Of a stretch of 64,000 bases of DNA, positions 46,098-55,597 are shown piece after piece. The notes beneath the pieces were generated by a model. It was not told the origin of the DNA, did no database searches, and worked only from the letters and a program-made list of their open reading frames with translations. Positions within the stretch are counted from its first letter, which is position 1. Every line of letters begins with the position of its first letter. Both the position numbers and the translations under genes were made by a program. The stretch lies in the NCBI RefSeq assembly GCF_000172175.1, contig NZ_ABJL02000001.1, forward strand, positions 1 through 64,000, in the 5' to 3' direction. This DNA comes from Bacteroides intestinalis DSM 17393. Its GTDB lineage: Bacteria; Bacteroidota; Bacteroidia; Bacteroidales; Bacteroidaceae.

Positions 46098-46445
46098 TTA
46101 TCCGACCGGCTTAGTCTGCGTATATCCCTCCTTTTTAAGTAGTTCCAGCACTTTCTGCTTGAAATCTCCTTGTACGATGATTTCTCCGTCTTTGGCACTT
46201 CCGCCTACGCCACATTTAGACTTCAGCAATTTACCTAACTCCTTCAGGTCATTCTCCGTACCTACGAAACCCGTGACAAGTGTGACTACTTTTCCTCCTC
46301 TATTCTTGCGATCCAACTGAACACGCAATTTCTGTTGAGAAGCTTCCGGGGTAACTTGTTTCCCATCATCTTCCATTTCATAACTATAGTCCGGATTGGT
46401 AGAATAAACCACATTCAACCGTTCTTTCCAATCATTATTCTTCAT
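46098..46445 (-). CDS. yciH: SUI1/YciH-family translation factor
   Basis: A 115-aa protein of the eIF1/SUI1 family, implicated in start-site fidelity. The conserved C-terminal part has RGGKVVTLVTGF and CGVGGSAKDGEIIVQGD. The N-terminal 35 residues are variable. It is monocistronic on the minus strand, with its own promoter. Confidence 0.92.
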   Translation of the reverse strand: MKNNDWKERLNVVYSTNPDYSYEMEDDGKQVTPEASQQKLRVQLDRKNRGGKVVTLVTGFVGTENDLKELGKLLKSKCGVGGSAKDGEIIVQGDFKQKVLELLKKEGYTQTKPVG

Positions 46446-46465
46446 ATTTGTTCTGTTTTAAGAAT

Positions 46466-46496
46466 CAAAAGTAATATTTTGTGTGGAACTTTGCAA
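46466..46496 (-). promoter_or_regulatory. Promoter of yciH
   Basis: On the minus strand: TTG at 46494-46496, a 20-nt spacer and TACTTTTG at 46466-46473. Confidence 0.6.
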
Positions 46497-46554
46497 TCTT
46501 TTGAGACTTTTGTCGTCTAATAGAAAACGCTAATTAGCTTCAAGTATACGAAAT

Positions 46555-49044
46555 ATGAAAAGAATCATCTGGCTATTTCTATTGTCTTTGGTTACTCTAC
46601 TATCTTTTTCGCAATCTTTCAAGGGTACTGTTACGGATACTGATGGGAAGCCGGTTCCTTATGCCGCCCTCTATCTAAGAGAAATGAAGTCAGGTTTAAC
46701 TACCGATGAGCATGGGCGATTTCAAACGAAATTATCTGCCGGACAATATACCTGTGAGGTCTCTTCTTTAGGATTTATATCCCAGACCTTTACTTTCCAA
46801 ATGCTGAATCGTGATTATGAGAAGGATATAGTGCTTGCCGAACGTACCTATAGCCTGCCGGAAGTAAGCATCACCAAGGGAAATGAAGATCCCGCCTATG
46901 CAGTGATGCGCAAAGCGATAGCGCGTGCTCCTTATTATCGTACTCAGATAAAAAGCTATACAGCCGGTACATATCTGAAAGGAACCGGTAAAGGGATCGC
47001 TATTCCCGCTGTCCTGAAACTATCCAAAGAGGTGCGGAAAGATGCAAAAGAATGGCTTGGAAAGCTGTTTGTCTTGGAGCAACAGCAGATCGTGAATTTT
47101 ACTGCTCCCAATATCTGGAATAATAAGGTATTAGCCAATAAAAACTCTTTTCCTGAGGAAATACAGGTGGATATGGGAATAACTACGATTAATCTCTATA
47201 CTCCTGAGCTTTTCGGCAAAGTCTCTCCTTTAAATAAAAGTGCCTTTTCATACTATCGTTTCAGACTTGACGCTTGCTTTGTGGAAGAAGGACAAATGAT
47301 AAATAAGATCCGTGTGATTCCCAAGAAAGACGATAGCCGTTTGCTGGAAGGAGACCTGTTCATTGTAGAAGATTTGTGGTGCATTTCGGCTGCTGATGTC
47401 AATGTTCGTGGCACCGGGCTGAAAGCAAAGATTAAGATCACTTGCAAGGAGGTGCAGTCTTCTGTCTTTCTGCCAGTTTCTATTACTACCTCTTCTACCA
47501 TCGACATAATGGGTTTCAAGGCAGAGGCTTCCTATCTGGCGGCAATACACTATAGAGAGGTAAAAACGGATATCCAGCCGGAGACCAATACGGATAAAAT
47601 GGCAAAAACTGTAACTGCCACTGCAGTAGCGCAGCCAAAGAAACATAAATTTGAACGTCCGGCACGAATCGGGCGCAAAGATACTCAGGTTGATTCGCTT
47701 GCCGATAAGCGGGATTCTCTTTATTGGACCACTATCCGTAGCGTGCCGTTGCGATTGGAAGAGGTGCAGAGTTATCAATATAAAGAAGAAAAGATAGCTT
47801 TGAAAGATTTGTCACCCGGAGAAAAGTCCGAGAAGAAAACAGCTTTCGGTCAAGTACTGAATACCATTATGTGGGGAAAGACTTTCAGAACTTCCAATAA
47901 AAATGCCTGGCTGACTTTACCCGGTCTTTCCGCTTATATTCCCGAATATAATTTTGTGGATGGCTTCTGGTTAGGAGTAAAGCTAAAAACAGGAGTGAAG
48001 TTATCAGAATCTTCTACACTTCGTTTTGTACCTTCTTTCTATTATACCACAGCTCGCAAAAACTGGATTGGACAAGGAGAATTGACGCTGGATTATGCTC
48101 CACGGAACCGTGGCTATTTATCCCTTTCCGGAGGTCTTCTGTCTGCCGATTATAATTCGGAAAACGGAGAATCCCGTTTGATTAATAGTATGTCCAGCTC
48201 GTTGTTCGGCCATAACCATCTGAAGCTTTACGAGAATACTTTCTTCACAGTTGACCATGCGATAGAGCCGGCTAACGGATTACTTTTTTCTTCCTCATTT
48301 TCCTGGCAACGTAGGAAGATGCTGGATAACCATATCCGTAAAAGTTGGTTCAAGAGGGATGCCGAGCCGAATATTCCGGAAAACACTGCTTTCCGACCGA
48401 TGCAGGAGAATGATATCCTGAAAGCTTCTTTTGAGTTGGAGTATACTCCGGCTCACTACTATCACATGTCGCAAGGCAAGAAAGTGTATGAAGCTTCCCG
48501 TTATCCTACATTTGCCCTAAAATATGACAGAGCTTTCCCTATGAGCGGAAGCCGTTATCTTACCTCGTACCACCTGATGCAATTCTCTGCTAAACAGAAA
48601 ATTGAGTTCGGCATGTTCAATCGTCTGTATTGGTCAGTGAATGCTGGTTCATTCTTTGATGCAAAGAATCTCCAGTTCCCCGACTTCAAGCATTTTGCTT
48701 CTACCCGCATACTGGTTACGGAACGTTCTTTCGATACCGGGTTTAGTTTACTGGATAACTACGCTTTGTCCACTAATACCCGCTGGACACAGGCTAATGT
48801 CTCCTGGTATACTCCATATCTGCTTTTGAAACATCTTCCTTTTCTGTCAAGAAAAGCATTTGATGAAGCATTGCATCTTCGTTCCATTGTGATATATGGT
48901 CGGCGTCCCTATACGGAGATCGGATATTCGATCGGGTTTTCCGATAGGGCACGGATAGGAGTCTTTGCCGGTTTCGATTGCCTGAAGTTCCATTCGGTGG
49001 GAGTTTCTCTTAGTTTGCCGTTATCCCTCTTTGGTGATAAGTAA
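46555..49044 (+). CDS. DUF5686-family outer-membrane protein with carboxypeptidase-like domain
   Basis: An 829-aa envelope protein. After a signal peptide (about 1-20), residues 21-105 form a CarboxypepD_reg-like beta-sandwich (GTVTDTDGKPVPYAALYL) like the N-terminal part of TonB-dependent proteins. The remainder is DUF5686, with a probable beta-barrel C-terminus ending LSLPLSLFGDK. No TonB plug is seen, so it is not a SusC. Its function is unknown. Confidence 0.85.
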   Translation: MKRIIWLFLLSLVTLLSFSQSFKGTVTDTDGKPVPYAALYLREMKSGLTTDEHGRFQTKLSAGQYTCEVSSLGFISQTFTFQMLNRDYEKDIVLAERTYSLPEVSITKGNEDPAYAVMRKAIARAPYYRTQIKSYTAGTYLKGTGKGIAIPAVLKLSKEVRKDAKEWLGKLFVLEQQQIVNFTAPNIWNNKVLANKNSFPEEIQVDMGITTINLYTPELFGKVSPLNKSAFSYYRFRLDACFVEEGQMINKIRVIPKKDDSRLLEGDLFIVEDLWCISAADVNVRGTGLKAKIKITCKEVQSSVFLPVSITTSSTIDIMGFKAEASYLAAIHYREVKTDIQPETNTDKMAKTVTATAVAQPKKHKFERPARIGRKDTQVDSLADKRDSLYWTTIRSVPLRLEEVQSYQYKEEKIALKDLSPGEKSEKKTAFGQVLNTIMWGKTFRTSNKNAWLTLPGLSAYIPEYNFVDGFWLGVKLKTGVKLSESSTLRFVPSFYYTTARKNWIGQGELTLDYAPRNRGYLSLSGGLLSADYNSENGESRLINSMSSSLFGHNHLKLYENTFFTVDHAIEPANGLLFSSSFSWQRRKMLDNHIRKSWFKRDAEPNIPENTAFRPMQENDILKASFELEYTPAHYYHMSQGKKVYEASRYPTFALKYDRAFPMSGSRYLTSYHLMQFSAKQKIEFGMFNRLYWSVNAGSFFDAKNLQFPDFKHFASTRILVTERSFDTGFSLLDNYALSTNTRWTQANVSWYTPYLLLKHLPFLSRKAFDEALHLRSIVIYGRRPYTEIGYSIGFSDRARIGVFAGFDCLKFHSVGVSLSLPLSLFGDK

Positions 49045-49103
49045 AACTTTTGTAGAAATTATGTTAACTTTCTTCTGTTGGAGTATTCTTTTCCAAAAAA
49101 ACG

Positions 49104-49111
49104 TATTTTTG
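49104..49111 (+). promoter_or_regulatory. -7 box of rex
   Basis: TATTTTTG, 20 nt before the ATG. A TTG lies 23 nt upstream, so the spacer is a little long. Confidence 0.5.
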
Positions 49112-49131
49112 TCCACCCGTAACCTAAAGAA

Positions 49132-49803
49132 ATGAAGAAAATGACCACGAACCAGGCAATTCAATATAAGGATAGCATGAAAGTGCCGGAGCCTACTTTG
49201 CGCAGGTTGCCGTGGTACTTGTCGAATGTTAAGCTGCTCAAGCAGCGGGGCGAACGGTACGTCTCTTCTACACAGATATCCAAAGAAATCAATATAGATG
49301 CTTCCCAGATAGCCAAGGATTTGTCGTATGTCAACATCTCCGGGCGTACGCGTGTGGGCTACGAAGTCGATACTCTGATAGCCGTATTGGAAGACTTCCT
49401 CGGATTTACCGATATGCATAAAGCATTTCTGTTTGGAGTAGGTAGCTTGGGTGGTGCATTGTTGCGCGACTCCGGTTTGAAGCACTTCGGGCTGGAAATT
49501 GTAGCGGCATTTGATGTGAACCCGGAATTGGTAGGCACTACATTGAACGGAATTCCGATCTTCCATTCCAGTGAATTCGAGCAGAAGATGCGCGAATATG
49601 ATGTGAACATCGGTGTGCTGACTGTACCTATCGAGATAGCCCAATGCATTACGGACACCATGATAGCCGGTGGCATCAAAGCTGTATGGAACTTTACGCC
49701 GTTCCGTATCCGTGTGCCGGAAAATATCGTTGTTCAGAATACTTCTCTATATGCTCATTTGGCGGTGATGTTTAACCGCCTGAATTTTAACGAAATCGAA
49801 TAA
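49132..49803 (+). CDS. rex: Redox-sensing transcriptional repressor Rex
   Basis: An NADH/NAD+-sensing repressor of 223 aa. The N-terminal winged helix contains VSSTQISKEINIDASQIAKD, and the Rossmann fold has GVGSLGGALL. The domain-swapped C-terminal helix is near FNRLNF. It would control fermentation and respiratory genes; targets are not visible here. Its stop codon overlaps the next ATG by 1 nt (TAATG), so the two are translationally coupled. Confidence 0.95.
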   Translation: MKKMTTNQAIQYKDSMKVPEPTLRRLPWYLSNVKLLKQRGERYVSSTQISKEINIDASQIAKDLSYVNISGRTRVGYEVDTLIAVLEDFLGFTDMHKAFLFGVGSLGGALLRDSGLKHFGLEIVAAFDVNPELVGTTLNGIPIFHSSEFEQKMREYDVNIGVLTVPIEIAQCITDTMIAGGIKAVWNFTPFRIRVPENIVVQNTSLYAHLAVMFNRLNFNEIE

Positions 49804-50420
49804 TGAAGATTATTGCTGTCGGAATGAACTATGCACTGCACAATAAAGAGCTGGGGCATACGTTAGTTAATAAAGAGCCGGTTATCTTCATGAAGCCCGA
49901 CTCGGCTATATTGAAAGACGGAAAGCCTTTCTTTATTCCCGATTTTTCGGATGAGGTTCATTACGAAACTGAGGTGGTGGTACGTATCTGCCGTTTGGGA
50001 AAAAACATTGCGCCGCGCTTTGCCAACCGTTATTATGATGCAGTGACTGTAGGCATCGATTTTACGGCACGCGACTTACAACGTAAGTTCCGTGAAGCGG
50101 GTAATCCCTGGGAACTTTGCAAAGGGTTCGACAATTCGGCAGCTATCGGAACTTTTGTTCCTTTGGAGCAGGCTGGAGGCGATTTGCAGCAGCTTGATTT
50201 CCGTCTGGAAATAGACGGAAAGGAAGTGCAGCACGGCAATACCTCGGATATGCTTTTCAAAGTGGATGAGATTATTGCATACGTCAGCCGCTTTATGACG
50301 CTGAAAATAGGCGACCTGTTGTTTACGGGAACTCCCGCAGGCGTAGGCCCGGTACAGATAGGACAGCATTTACAAGGGTACCTCGGAGAAGATAAGTTGC
50401 TCGACTTTTATATTCGTTGA
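49803..50420 (+). CDS. Fumarylacetoacetate hydrolase family protein
   Basis: A 205-aa FAH-fold enzyme. The metal-binding acidic residues appear in HYETEVVVRI and GIDFTARD, and the C-terminal FTGTPAGVGPV is characteristic. The family covers oxaloacetate or acylpyruvate hydrolases/decarboxylases and tautomerases; the exact substrate cannot be assigned. Coupling to rex suggests a link to redox or C4-acid metabolism. Confidence 0.87.
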   Translation: MKIIAVGMNYALHNKELGHTLVNKEPVIFMKPDSAILKDGKPFFIPDFSDEVHYETEVVVRICRLGKNIAPRFANRYYDAVTVGIDFTARDLQRKFREAGNPWELCKGFDNSAAIGTFVPLEQAGGDLQQLDFRLEIDGKEVQHGNTSDMLFKVDEIIAYVSRFMTLKIGDLLFTGTPAGVGPVQIGQHLQGYLGEDKLLDFYIR

Positions 50421-50436
50421 GTCAATTTATTACGAT

Positions 50437-53400
50437 ATGTTTATCAAACGTTGCTGGCTGCTTTGTTGCTTTATTGCTCTTCTTCTTCCGGTTTCAGCGC
50501 AGGAATTCATTACGCTGAACTGGCAGGAATTGTCTTCTGCACAGACGCTTCCCGTAGTGACGCGCGAACTTCCATTAGGGAACGCTTTCCGTTCTTTTAC
50601 TTATCAGGTAGAAATTGAATTCCCGGAATACCAGAAACTAAGCCGGAGTGAGGTGGCAGCATTAGAAATGCGACTCGACAGTTTGCGTCAGTTACCCAAT
50701 GAAGACGTTGCTTTCCGGAAGGGCTTACCGGCATCTCCACAGATAAACACCTTCACTAAAATCTCCGCACATCATGGTTTTCTCTCCATAAGTTTTGTCC
50801 CTGTAGTTTTTCGTGAAGGAAGCTACCAACGGCTGAACTCGTTCAAGTTATCCGTGAAATCCTATCCAAAGACAGATGGAATAGGAGAGGGTACAGCCAC
50901 TCGAGGCTCGGGAACAACTTTAACCAGAGCTTCTTTAAAAGATTGCACTACTTCGCTTCTCGCTTCAGGTCGTTGGACAAAGATAGGTGTCAGAAATACC
51001 GGAGTCTTTAAAATCACGAATGCCGAATTAAAGAAGATGGGATTCTCAAGACCCGAGAAAGTCCGCGTATTTGGTTATGGTGGGTATTTGTTATCCCAGC
51101 GTTTCAATGAACATCCGGCAGCAGATTTGCCCGAAGTCCCCTTGCTGCGTTTGTCAGACGGTGTATTGTTTTATGGTCGTGGCACTGTATCCTGGAAACT
51201 GAGCTCCGATAACACTTACTTTGTTCGCGAACGTAATTTCTATTCCGATGAAGGCTATTATTTCCTGACTGACCGGGAGGATATTCCGGAAATGGAAGTC
51301 GAAGTCCTTTCTTCTTTGAAAGAACCTTCTGCCAACAGGTTGACAACCTTTAATTCCTATGCTCTGCATGAGAAAGAAGTATATAGTTGGGCAAGTACCG
51401 GCAGACAACTATATGAAGATTATGATTATGCGACGGGTAACACCAAGAATTATACGTTGAGTTTGCCGGGTATCGTTCCGGAAGATTCTGTATGGCTGAC
51501 CACAGTTTTTGCTGCCCGTTCCATTGGAGCATCTACCTATTATTCGGTTGCAGTGAATGGTAAGGTGAGAGGAAATGCTACACTGGCATCCATATCTTCC
51601 GACAATCAATATTACACTAGAGCTACTTCTGCCTCCATAAGTACTTCCTGGCTGGGTACAGAGTCGGAGAATACTATAGTGACCGTTATCCATACCCGCC
51701 CTTCCGGGACATCGGGGCGCCTGGATTATATTGCTTTGAACTATATCCGCTCGCTTACGCTGAATGCTCCTTACCTTACTTTCCGTTCTTTGGCCTCCAT
51801 CAATAAAGAGACGACATTTGTACTTTCCGGTGCCACAGCTTCTACTGTTGTGTGGGATGTCACCGATCCCGCAAATATTTGCAGGATGGAAGGCAGCTTT
51901 GTAGGCGGCACATATACGTTTACCATTCCCGCAGGAAAATTGCGTGAGTTCGTAGCCATCACTCCGGAAGCTTCTGGCTTTGATACGGTAGAAACGGTAG
52001 GGAATATTGCAAATCAAAATCTGCACTCTCTGGGAGCTACGGATATGATTATCATTTCTCCCGACCGGAAAGACCTGATGACACAGGCGGAACGGCTGGC
52101 ACAAGCACACCGTGAAAAAGATGGCCTATCTGTTCTTGTTCTTGCTGCTCCGCAAATCTACAATGAATTCTCTTCCGGTACACCGGATGGAACGGCTTAC
52201 CGTCGTTTGATGAAGATGTTGTATGATCGTTTTCCGAATAAGGCTGAAAGTCCTAAATATTTGTTATTCTTCGGAGATTGCAGTTATGATAACCGTATGC
52301 TGACTTCCTCCTGGAAGAATTATCGGCCTGAAAACTTTTTGCTATCTTATCAATCGGAAACCTCTCTTGAGGAAACCTCTTCCTATGTAACGGACGATTA
52401 TTTCGGCTTTCTCGATGATGGAGAAGGTGAAAATCTGTCAGATGCCATGCTGGATATAGGTATCGGACGTTTCCCGGTTCGCACGGCTGCTGAGGCAAAA
52501 GCTACTGTTGATAAGACCATCGCTTATATGGGAAATAAGCATGCAGGACCGTGGAAACACACCGTTTGCTATGTGGGCGATGACGGGGATGGCAGACTGC
52601 ACATGTCCCAATCTGAAATCCTGGCAAGTTATACAGAACGGAATTATCCTTCCTTCCTTGTTGAAAGAATCTATGCCGATGCTTTCCGTCGCGAATCTTC
52701 TGCTACCGGAGAAACTTATCCCGATGCAACAAAACGCCTATTGCAATTATTCGACAAAGGCATGCTGGTAGTCAACTATACAGGGCACGGAAGTACTTCC
52801 GCCTGGGCAGAGGAGAATCTGCTGAACATGGGAGATATTACCCAAATGACATCCCCACGTCTTCCTCTATGGATAACAGCTACTTGTGACTTTACCCGTT
52901 TCGACGATATCCAGACTTCCGCCGGAGAGCAGGCATTCCTGAATGCCAAAGGCGGGGCTATTGCTTTGCTCACCACTTCCCGGGTGGTATATGCTGCGCA
53001 GAATTCTACTTTAAACCAGGCTTTCCTTCGTCATATCTTTTCCCGCCCTGAAGGTAAACGCCTGCGATTGGGAGATGTTATGCGGCTTTCAAAGTGCGAT
53101 GCATCTTTGGCTACTGACAAGAATAAATTGAATTTCTCTCTGATCGGTGATCCTGCCTTGACCTTGGCATATCCTGATTATCAAATACAGGTGGATGAAT
53201 TTGCCGGAGTGAATGTAGCAGAAGAAACAAACACCTATCCGCAGGTGAAAGCCGGTAGCAAGATTACTGTAAAAGGACGTATCCTGACTCCCGAAGGTGC
53301 TTTAGCAGAAGACTTTACCGGCACAGTGCATCCTACTGTACTGGATAGTAAGGAAGAAGTTACCACTCTTGATAATCGTGGTGAGGGTGCTTATACTTAT

Positions 53401-54273
53401 ACGGAGCGCAGTAAAACTCTTTTTTCAGGCAGTGATTCGGTTCGTCAGGGACGGTTTGAGTTTACTTTCCCTGTACCGTTGGACATCAATTATTCCGATG
53501 AAGAAGGCTTATTGAGTCTTTACGCTCTGGATGCTGTTCATTCGAATGAAGCGGGCGGAGCTTTCGACCGTTTCCTGGTAGGCGGTACGGATGATGATGT
53601 TTCTTTGGCAGATACGTTAGGCCCTAAGATAACCATTTATCTGAATACGCCGGACTTCAGTTCCGGTGGACAAACCAATACTACTCCCTTGTTTGTAGCC
53701 GAGTTAGAAGATGCGGATGGTATCAATACGGTTGGCAATGGTATCGGGCATGACCTTTCGCTTAGTATAGACGGCAGTGCGGTGTCGACTTACAATCTGA
53801 ATGATTATTATACTCCGGTAGCGGGAGATTATACCCGGGGTACAGTGCATTTTTCAGTGCCCGAACTTACGGAGGGGAAACATATATTGTCATTCCGTGC
53901 TTGGGATTTACTGAATAGTTCTTCTACAAAGACTTTAGAGTTTGAGGTGGTTCGAGGGCTACGTCCCGGTCTCTTTTCAGTAACTTGCACACAGAGTCCT
54001 GCCCGTGAAAGTACTACATTTATTCTTTCTCACAATCGCCCCGGTTCCACACTTTCAGTCCGTATGTCCGTGTATGATTTTGCCGGGCGGGAAATGTGGA
54101 CACATATGGAGAAAGGAATATCTGAAGGACAAACCTACTATGTAGAATGGGATTTGTGTAGTAACGGTGGGCAACGCCTGGCACCGGGTGTTTATCTATA
54201 TCGTGCTTCTATTGTCTCTGATGGCAGTCGTGAAAGTACGAAATCACAGAAAATCATCATCCTGTCACAATAA
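50437..54273 (+). CDS. porU: PorU-like C25 peptidase (type IX secretion sortase)
   Basis: A secreted protein of 1278 aa with a signal peptide (about 1-22, ending PVSAQ). The gingipain-fold C25 domain (about 560-920) has the catalytic dyad His784 in NYTGHGS and Cys817 in ATCDF. C-terminal beta-domains follow, ending in a FlgD/T9SS-type region (GQRLAPGVYLYRA). In known T9SS bacteria, PorU removes the C-terminal signal of cargo and attaches it to LPS. It is 75 nt upstream of porV, its known partner. Confidence 0.87.
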   Translation: MFIKRCWLLCCFIALLLPVSAQEFITLNWQELSSAQTLPVVTRELPLGNAFRSFTYQVEIEFPEYQKLSRSEVAALEMRLDSLRQLPNEDVAFRKGLPASPQINTFTKISAHHGFLSISFVPVVFREGSYQRLNSFKLSVKSYPKTDGIGEGTATRGSGTTLTRASLKDCTTSLLASGRWTKIGVRNTGVFKITNAELKKMGFSRPEKVRVFGYGGYLLSQRFNEHPAADLPEVPLLRLSDGVLFYGRGTVSWKLSSDNTYFVRERNFYSDEGYYFLTDREDIPEMEVEVLSSLKEPSANRLTTFNSYALHEKEVYSWASTGRQLYEDYDYATGNTKNYTLSLPGIVPEDSVWLTTVFAARSIGASTYYSVAVNGKVRGNATLASISSDNQYYTRATSASISTSWLGTESENTIVTVIHTRPSGTSGRLDYIALNYIRSLTLNAPYLTFRSLASINKETTFVLSGATASTVVWDVTDPANICRMEGSFVGGTYTFTIPAGKLREFVAITPEASGFDTVETVGNIANQNLHSLGATDMIIISPDRKDLMTQAERLAQAHREKDGLSVLVLAAPQIYNEFSSGTPDGTAYRRLMKMLYDRFPNKAESPKYLLFFGDCSYDNRMLTSSWKNYRPENFLLSYQSETSLEETSSYVTDDYFGFLDDGEGENLSDAMLDIGIGRFPVRTAAEAKATVDKTIAYMGNKHAGPWKHTVCYVGDDGDGRLHMSQSEILASYTERNYPSFLVERIYADAFRRESSATGETYPDATKRLLQLFDKGMLVVNYTGHGSTSAWAEENLLNMGDITQMTSPRLPLWITATCDFTRFDDIQTSAGEQAFLNAKGGAIALLTTSRVVYAAQNSTLNQAFLRHIFSRPEGKRLRLGDVMRLSKCDASLATDKNKLNFSLIGDPALTLAYPDYQIQVDEFAGVNVAEETNTYPQVKAGSKITVKGRILTPEGALAEDFTGTVHPTVLDSKEEVTTLDNRGEGAYTYTERSKTLFSGSDSVRQGRFEFTFPVPLDINYSDEEGLLSLYALDAVHSNEAGGAFDRFLVGGTDDDVSLADTLGPKITIYLNTPDFSSGGQTNTTPLFVAELEDADGINTVGNGIGHDLSLSIDGSAVSTYNLNDYYTPVAGDYTRGTVHFSVPELTEGKHILSFRAWDLLNSSSTKTLEFEVVRGLRPGLFSVTCTQSPARESTTFILSHNRPGSTLSVRMSVYDFAGREMWTHMEKGISEGQTYYVEWDLCSNGGQRLAPGVYLYRASIVSDGSRESTKSQKIIILSQ

Positions 54274-54310
54274 ACAGGGGGATTCTCTGTTTAATTAGTA
54301 TTAAAAAGAT

Positions 54311-54334
54311 ATTCTTCATCCGCAGATGAAGAAT
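54311..54334. promoter_or_regulatory. Perfect hairpin between porU and porV
   Basis: ATTCTTCATC pairs with GATGAAGAAT around CGCA. There is no T run on the plus strand, so it may be a stability, processing or operator element. Confidence 0.55.
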
Positions 54335-54347
54335 TAAATAATATCGT

Positions 54348-55523
54348 ATGAAGAAATACATCTTACCATTAATCATAGCTTTCTTGTCCGTACACCTTCT
54401 TGCTCAGGACAAGAATCAGTTTAACCCTGTTAATACCGGTGTTAACTCTCTGGGGATTGCCCCTGACTCCCGTGGTGGTGGTATGGGAGATGTGGGCGCG
54501 GCTACAGATCCGGATGTGAACTCCCAATTCTGGAACCCGGCAAAGTATCCGTTTACTATCAGCCGTGCCGGAGTGGCGGTTTCATATACTCCCTGGTTGC
54601 GTAAGCTGGTGAATGATATTGACTTGGCATATCTGGCAGGGTACTATCGCATCGGAGATTATCAGGCAGTCAGCGGTTCTTTGCGCTATTTTTCTTTGGG
54701 GGAAGTACCCGTGGGATATACCGGTGACGAGAATTCTCCGGGATATACGATTAAACCTTATGAGATGGCGGTGGATATAGCTTACTCACGTATGCTTTCC
54801 GAGCGTTTCTCTGCAGCGGTTGCATTACGGTATATTTACTCCGACTTGGCATACAGGGAAGACGAAGAAGTTTCTGCCGGTTCCGCTTTTGCTGCCGACA
54901 TTGCCTTCTATTATACAAATTACGTCATACTTGCCCAGCGTGAGTGCATGCTTTCTTTCGGATTGAATGCTTCTAATATCGGTACGAAGATTTCTTATGA
55001 TAGCGGTAATACCAGTCGGTTCCTGCCTACTAACTTGCGTTTGGGTGCTTCTTTACTGTTCCCGATAGATGATTACAATACAATTGGAGTTAGTTTCGAC
55101 GCCAATAAATATATGGTTCCCACCCGTCCTATCCGTGGAGAAGACGAGTCACAGGAAGAATATGAAGAACGTCTGGACCGTGATTATAATGATATCTCAC
55201 CCATTAAGGGTATTTTCAAATCTTTCAGTGATGCTCCCGGTGGTTTCAAGGAAGAACTGCAGGAGATACAATGGTCGTTGGGATTGGAATATACCTATCA
55301 TGAACAGTTCTCCATTCGTGGTGGTTACCATTGGGAACATGAGAACAAAGGAAACCGCAAGTATTTCTCTTTCGGAGCAGGTTTCAAGATGAGCGTGTTT
55401 TCACTGGATGCTGCTTATCTGGTATCTACAGCACAGAGCAATCCACTCGACCAGACACTTCGCTTCACGTTAGGTTTCGACCTTGACGGAATAAAGGACT
55501 TGTTCGGACGTCGTAGAAGATAA
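54348..55523 (+). CDS. porV: PorV-like outer-membrane protein
   Basis: A 391-aa FadL-like beta-barrel protein. A signal peptide (about 1-19, ending LLAQD) is followed by the PorV opening GVNSLGIAPDSRGGGMGDVGAATDPD. In T9SS organisms PorV shuttles cargo from the translocon to PorU. Adjacent to porU here, which supports the pairing; core motor genes (porK/L/M/N, sov) are not in the window. Confidence 0.9.
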   Translation: MKKYILPLIIAFLSVHLLAQDKNQFNPVNTGVNSLGIAPDSRGGGMGDVGAATDPDVNSQFWNPAKYPFTISRAGVAVSYTPWLRKLVNDIDLAYLAGYYRIGDYQAVSGSLRYFSLGEVPVGYTGDENSPGYTIKPYEMAVDIAYSRMLSERFSAAVALRYIYSDLAYREDEEVSAGSAFAADIAFYYTNYVILAQRECMLSFGLNASNIGTKISYDSGNTSRFLPTNLRLGASLLFPIDDYNTIGVSFDANKYMVPTRPIRGEDESQEEYEERLDRDYNDISPIKGIFKSFSDAPGGFKEELQEIQWSLGLEYTYHEQFSIRGGYHWEHENKGNRKYFSFGAGFKMSVFSLDAAYLVSTAQSNPLDQTLRFTLGFDLDGIKDLFGRRRR

Positions 55524-55597
55524 ATCAGCTACTAGCTACAAGTTACGGGCTACAAGTGCCTTTCGGCAGAAGAGGGAGGGAGCTATGTGTAGAGCAT

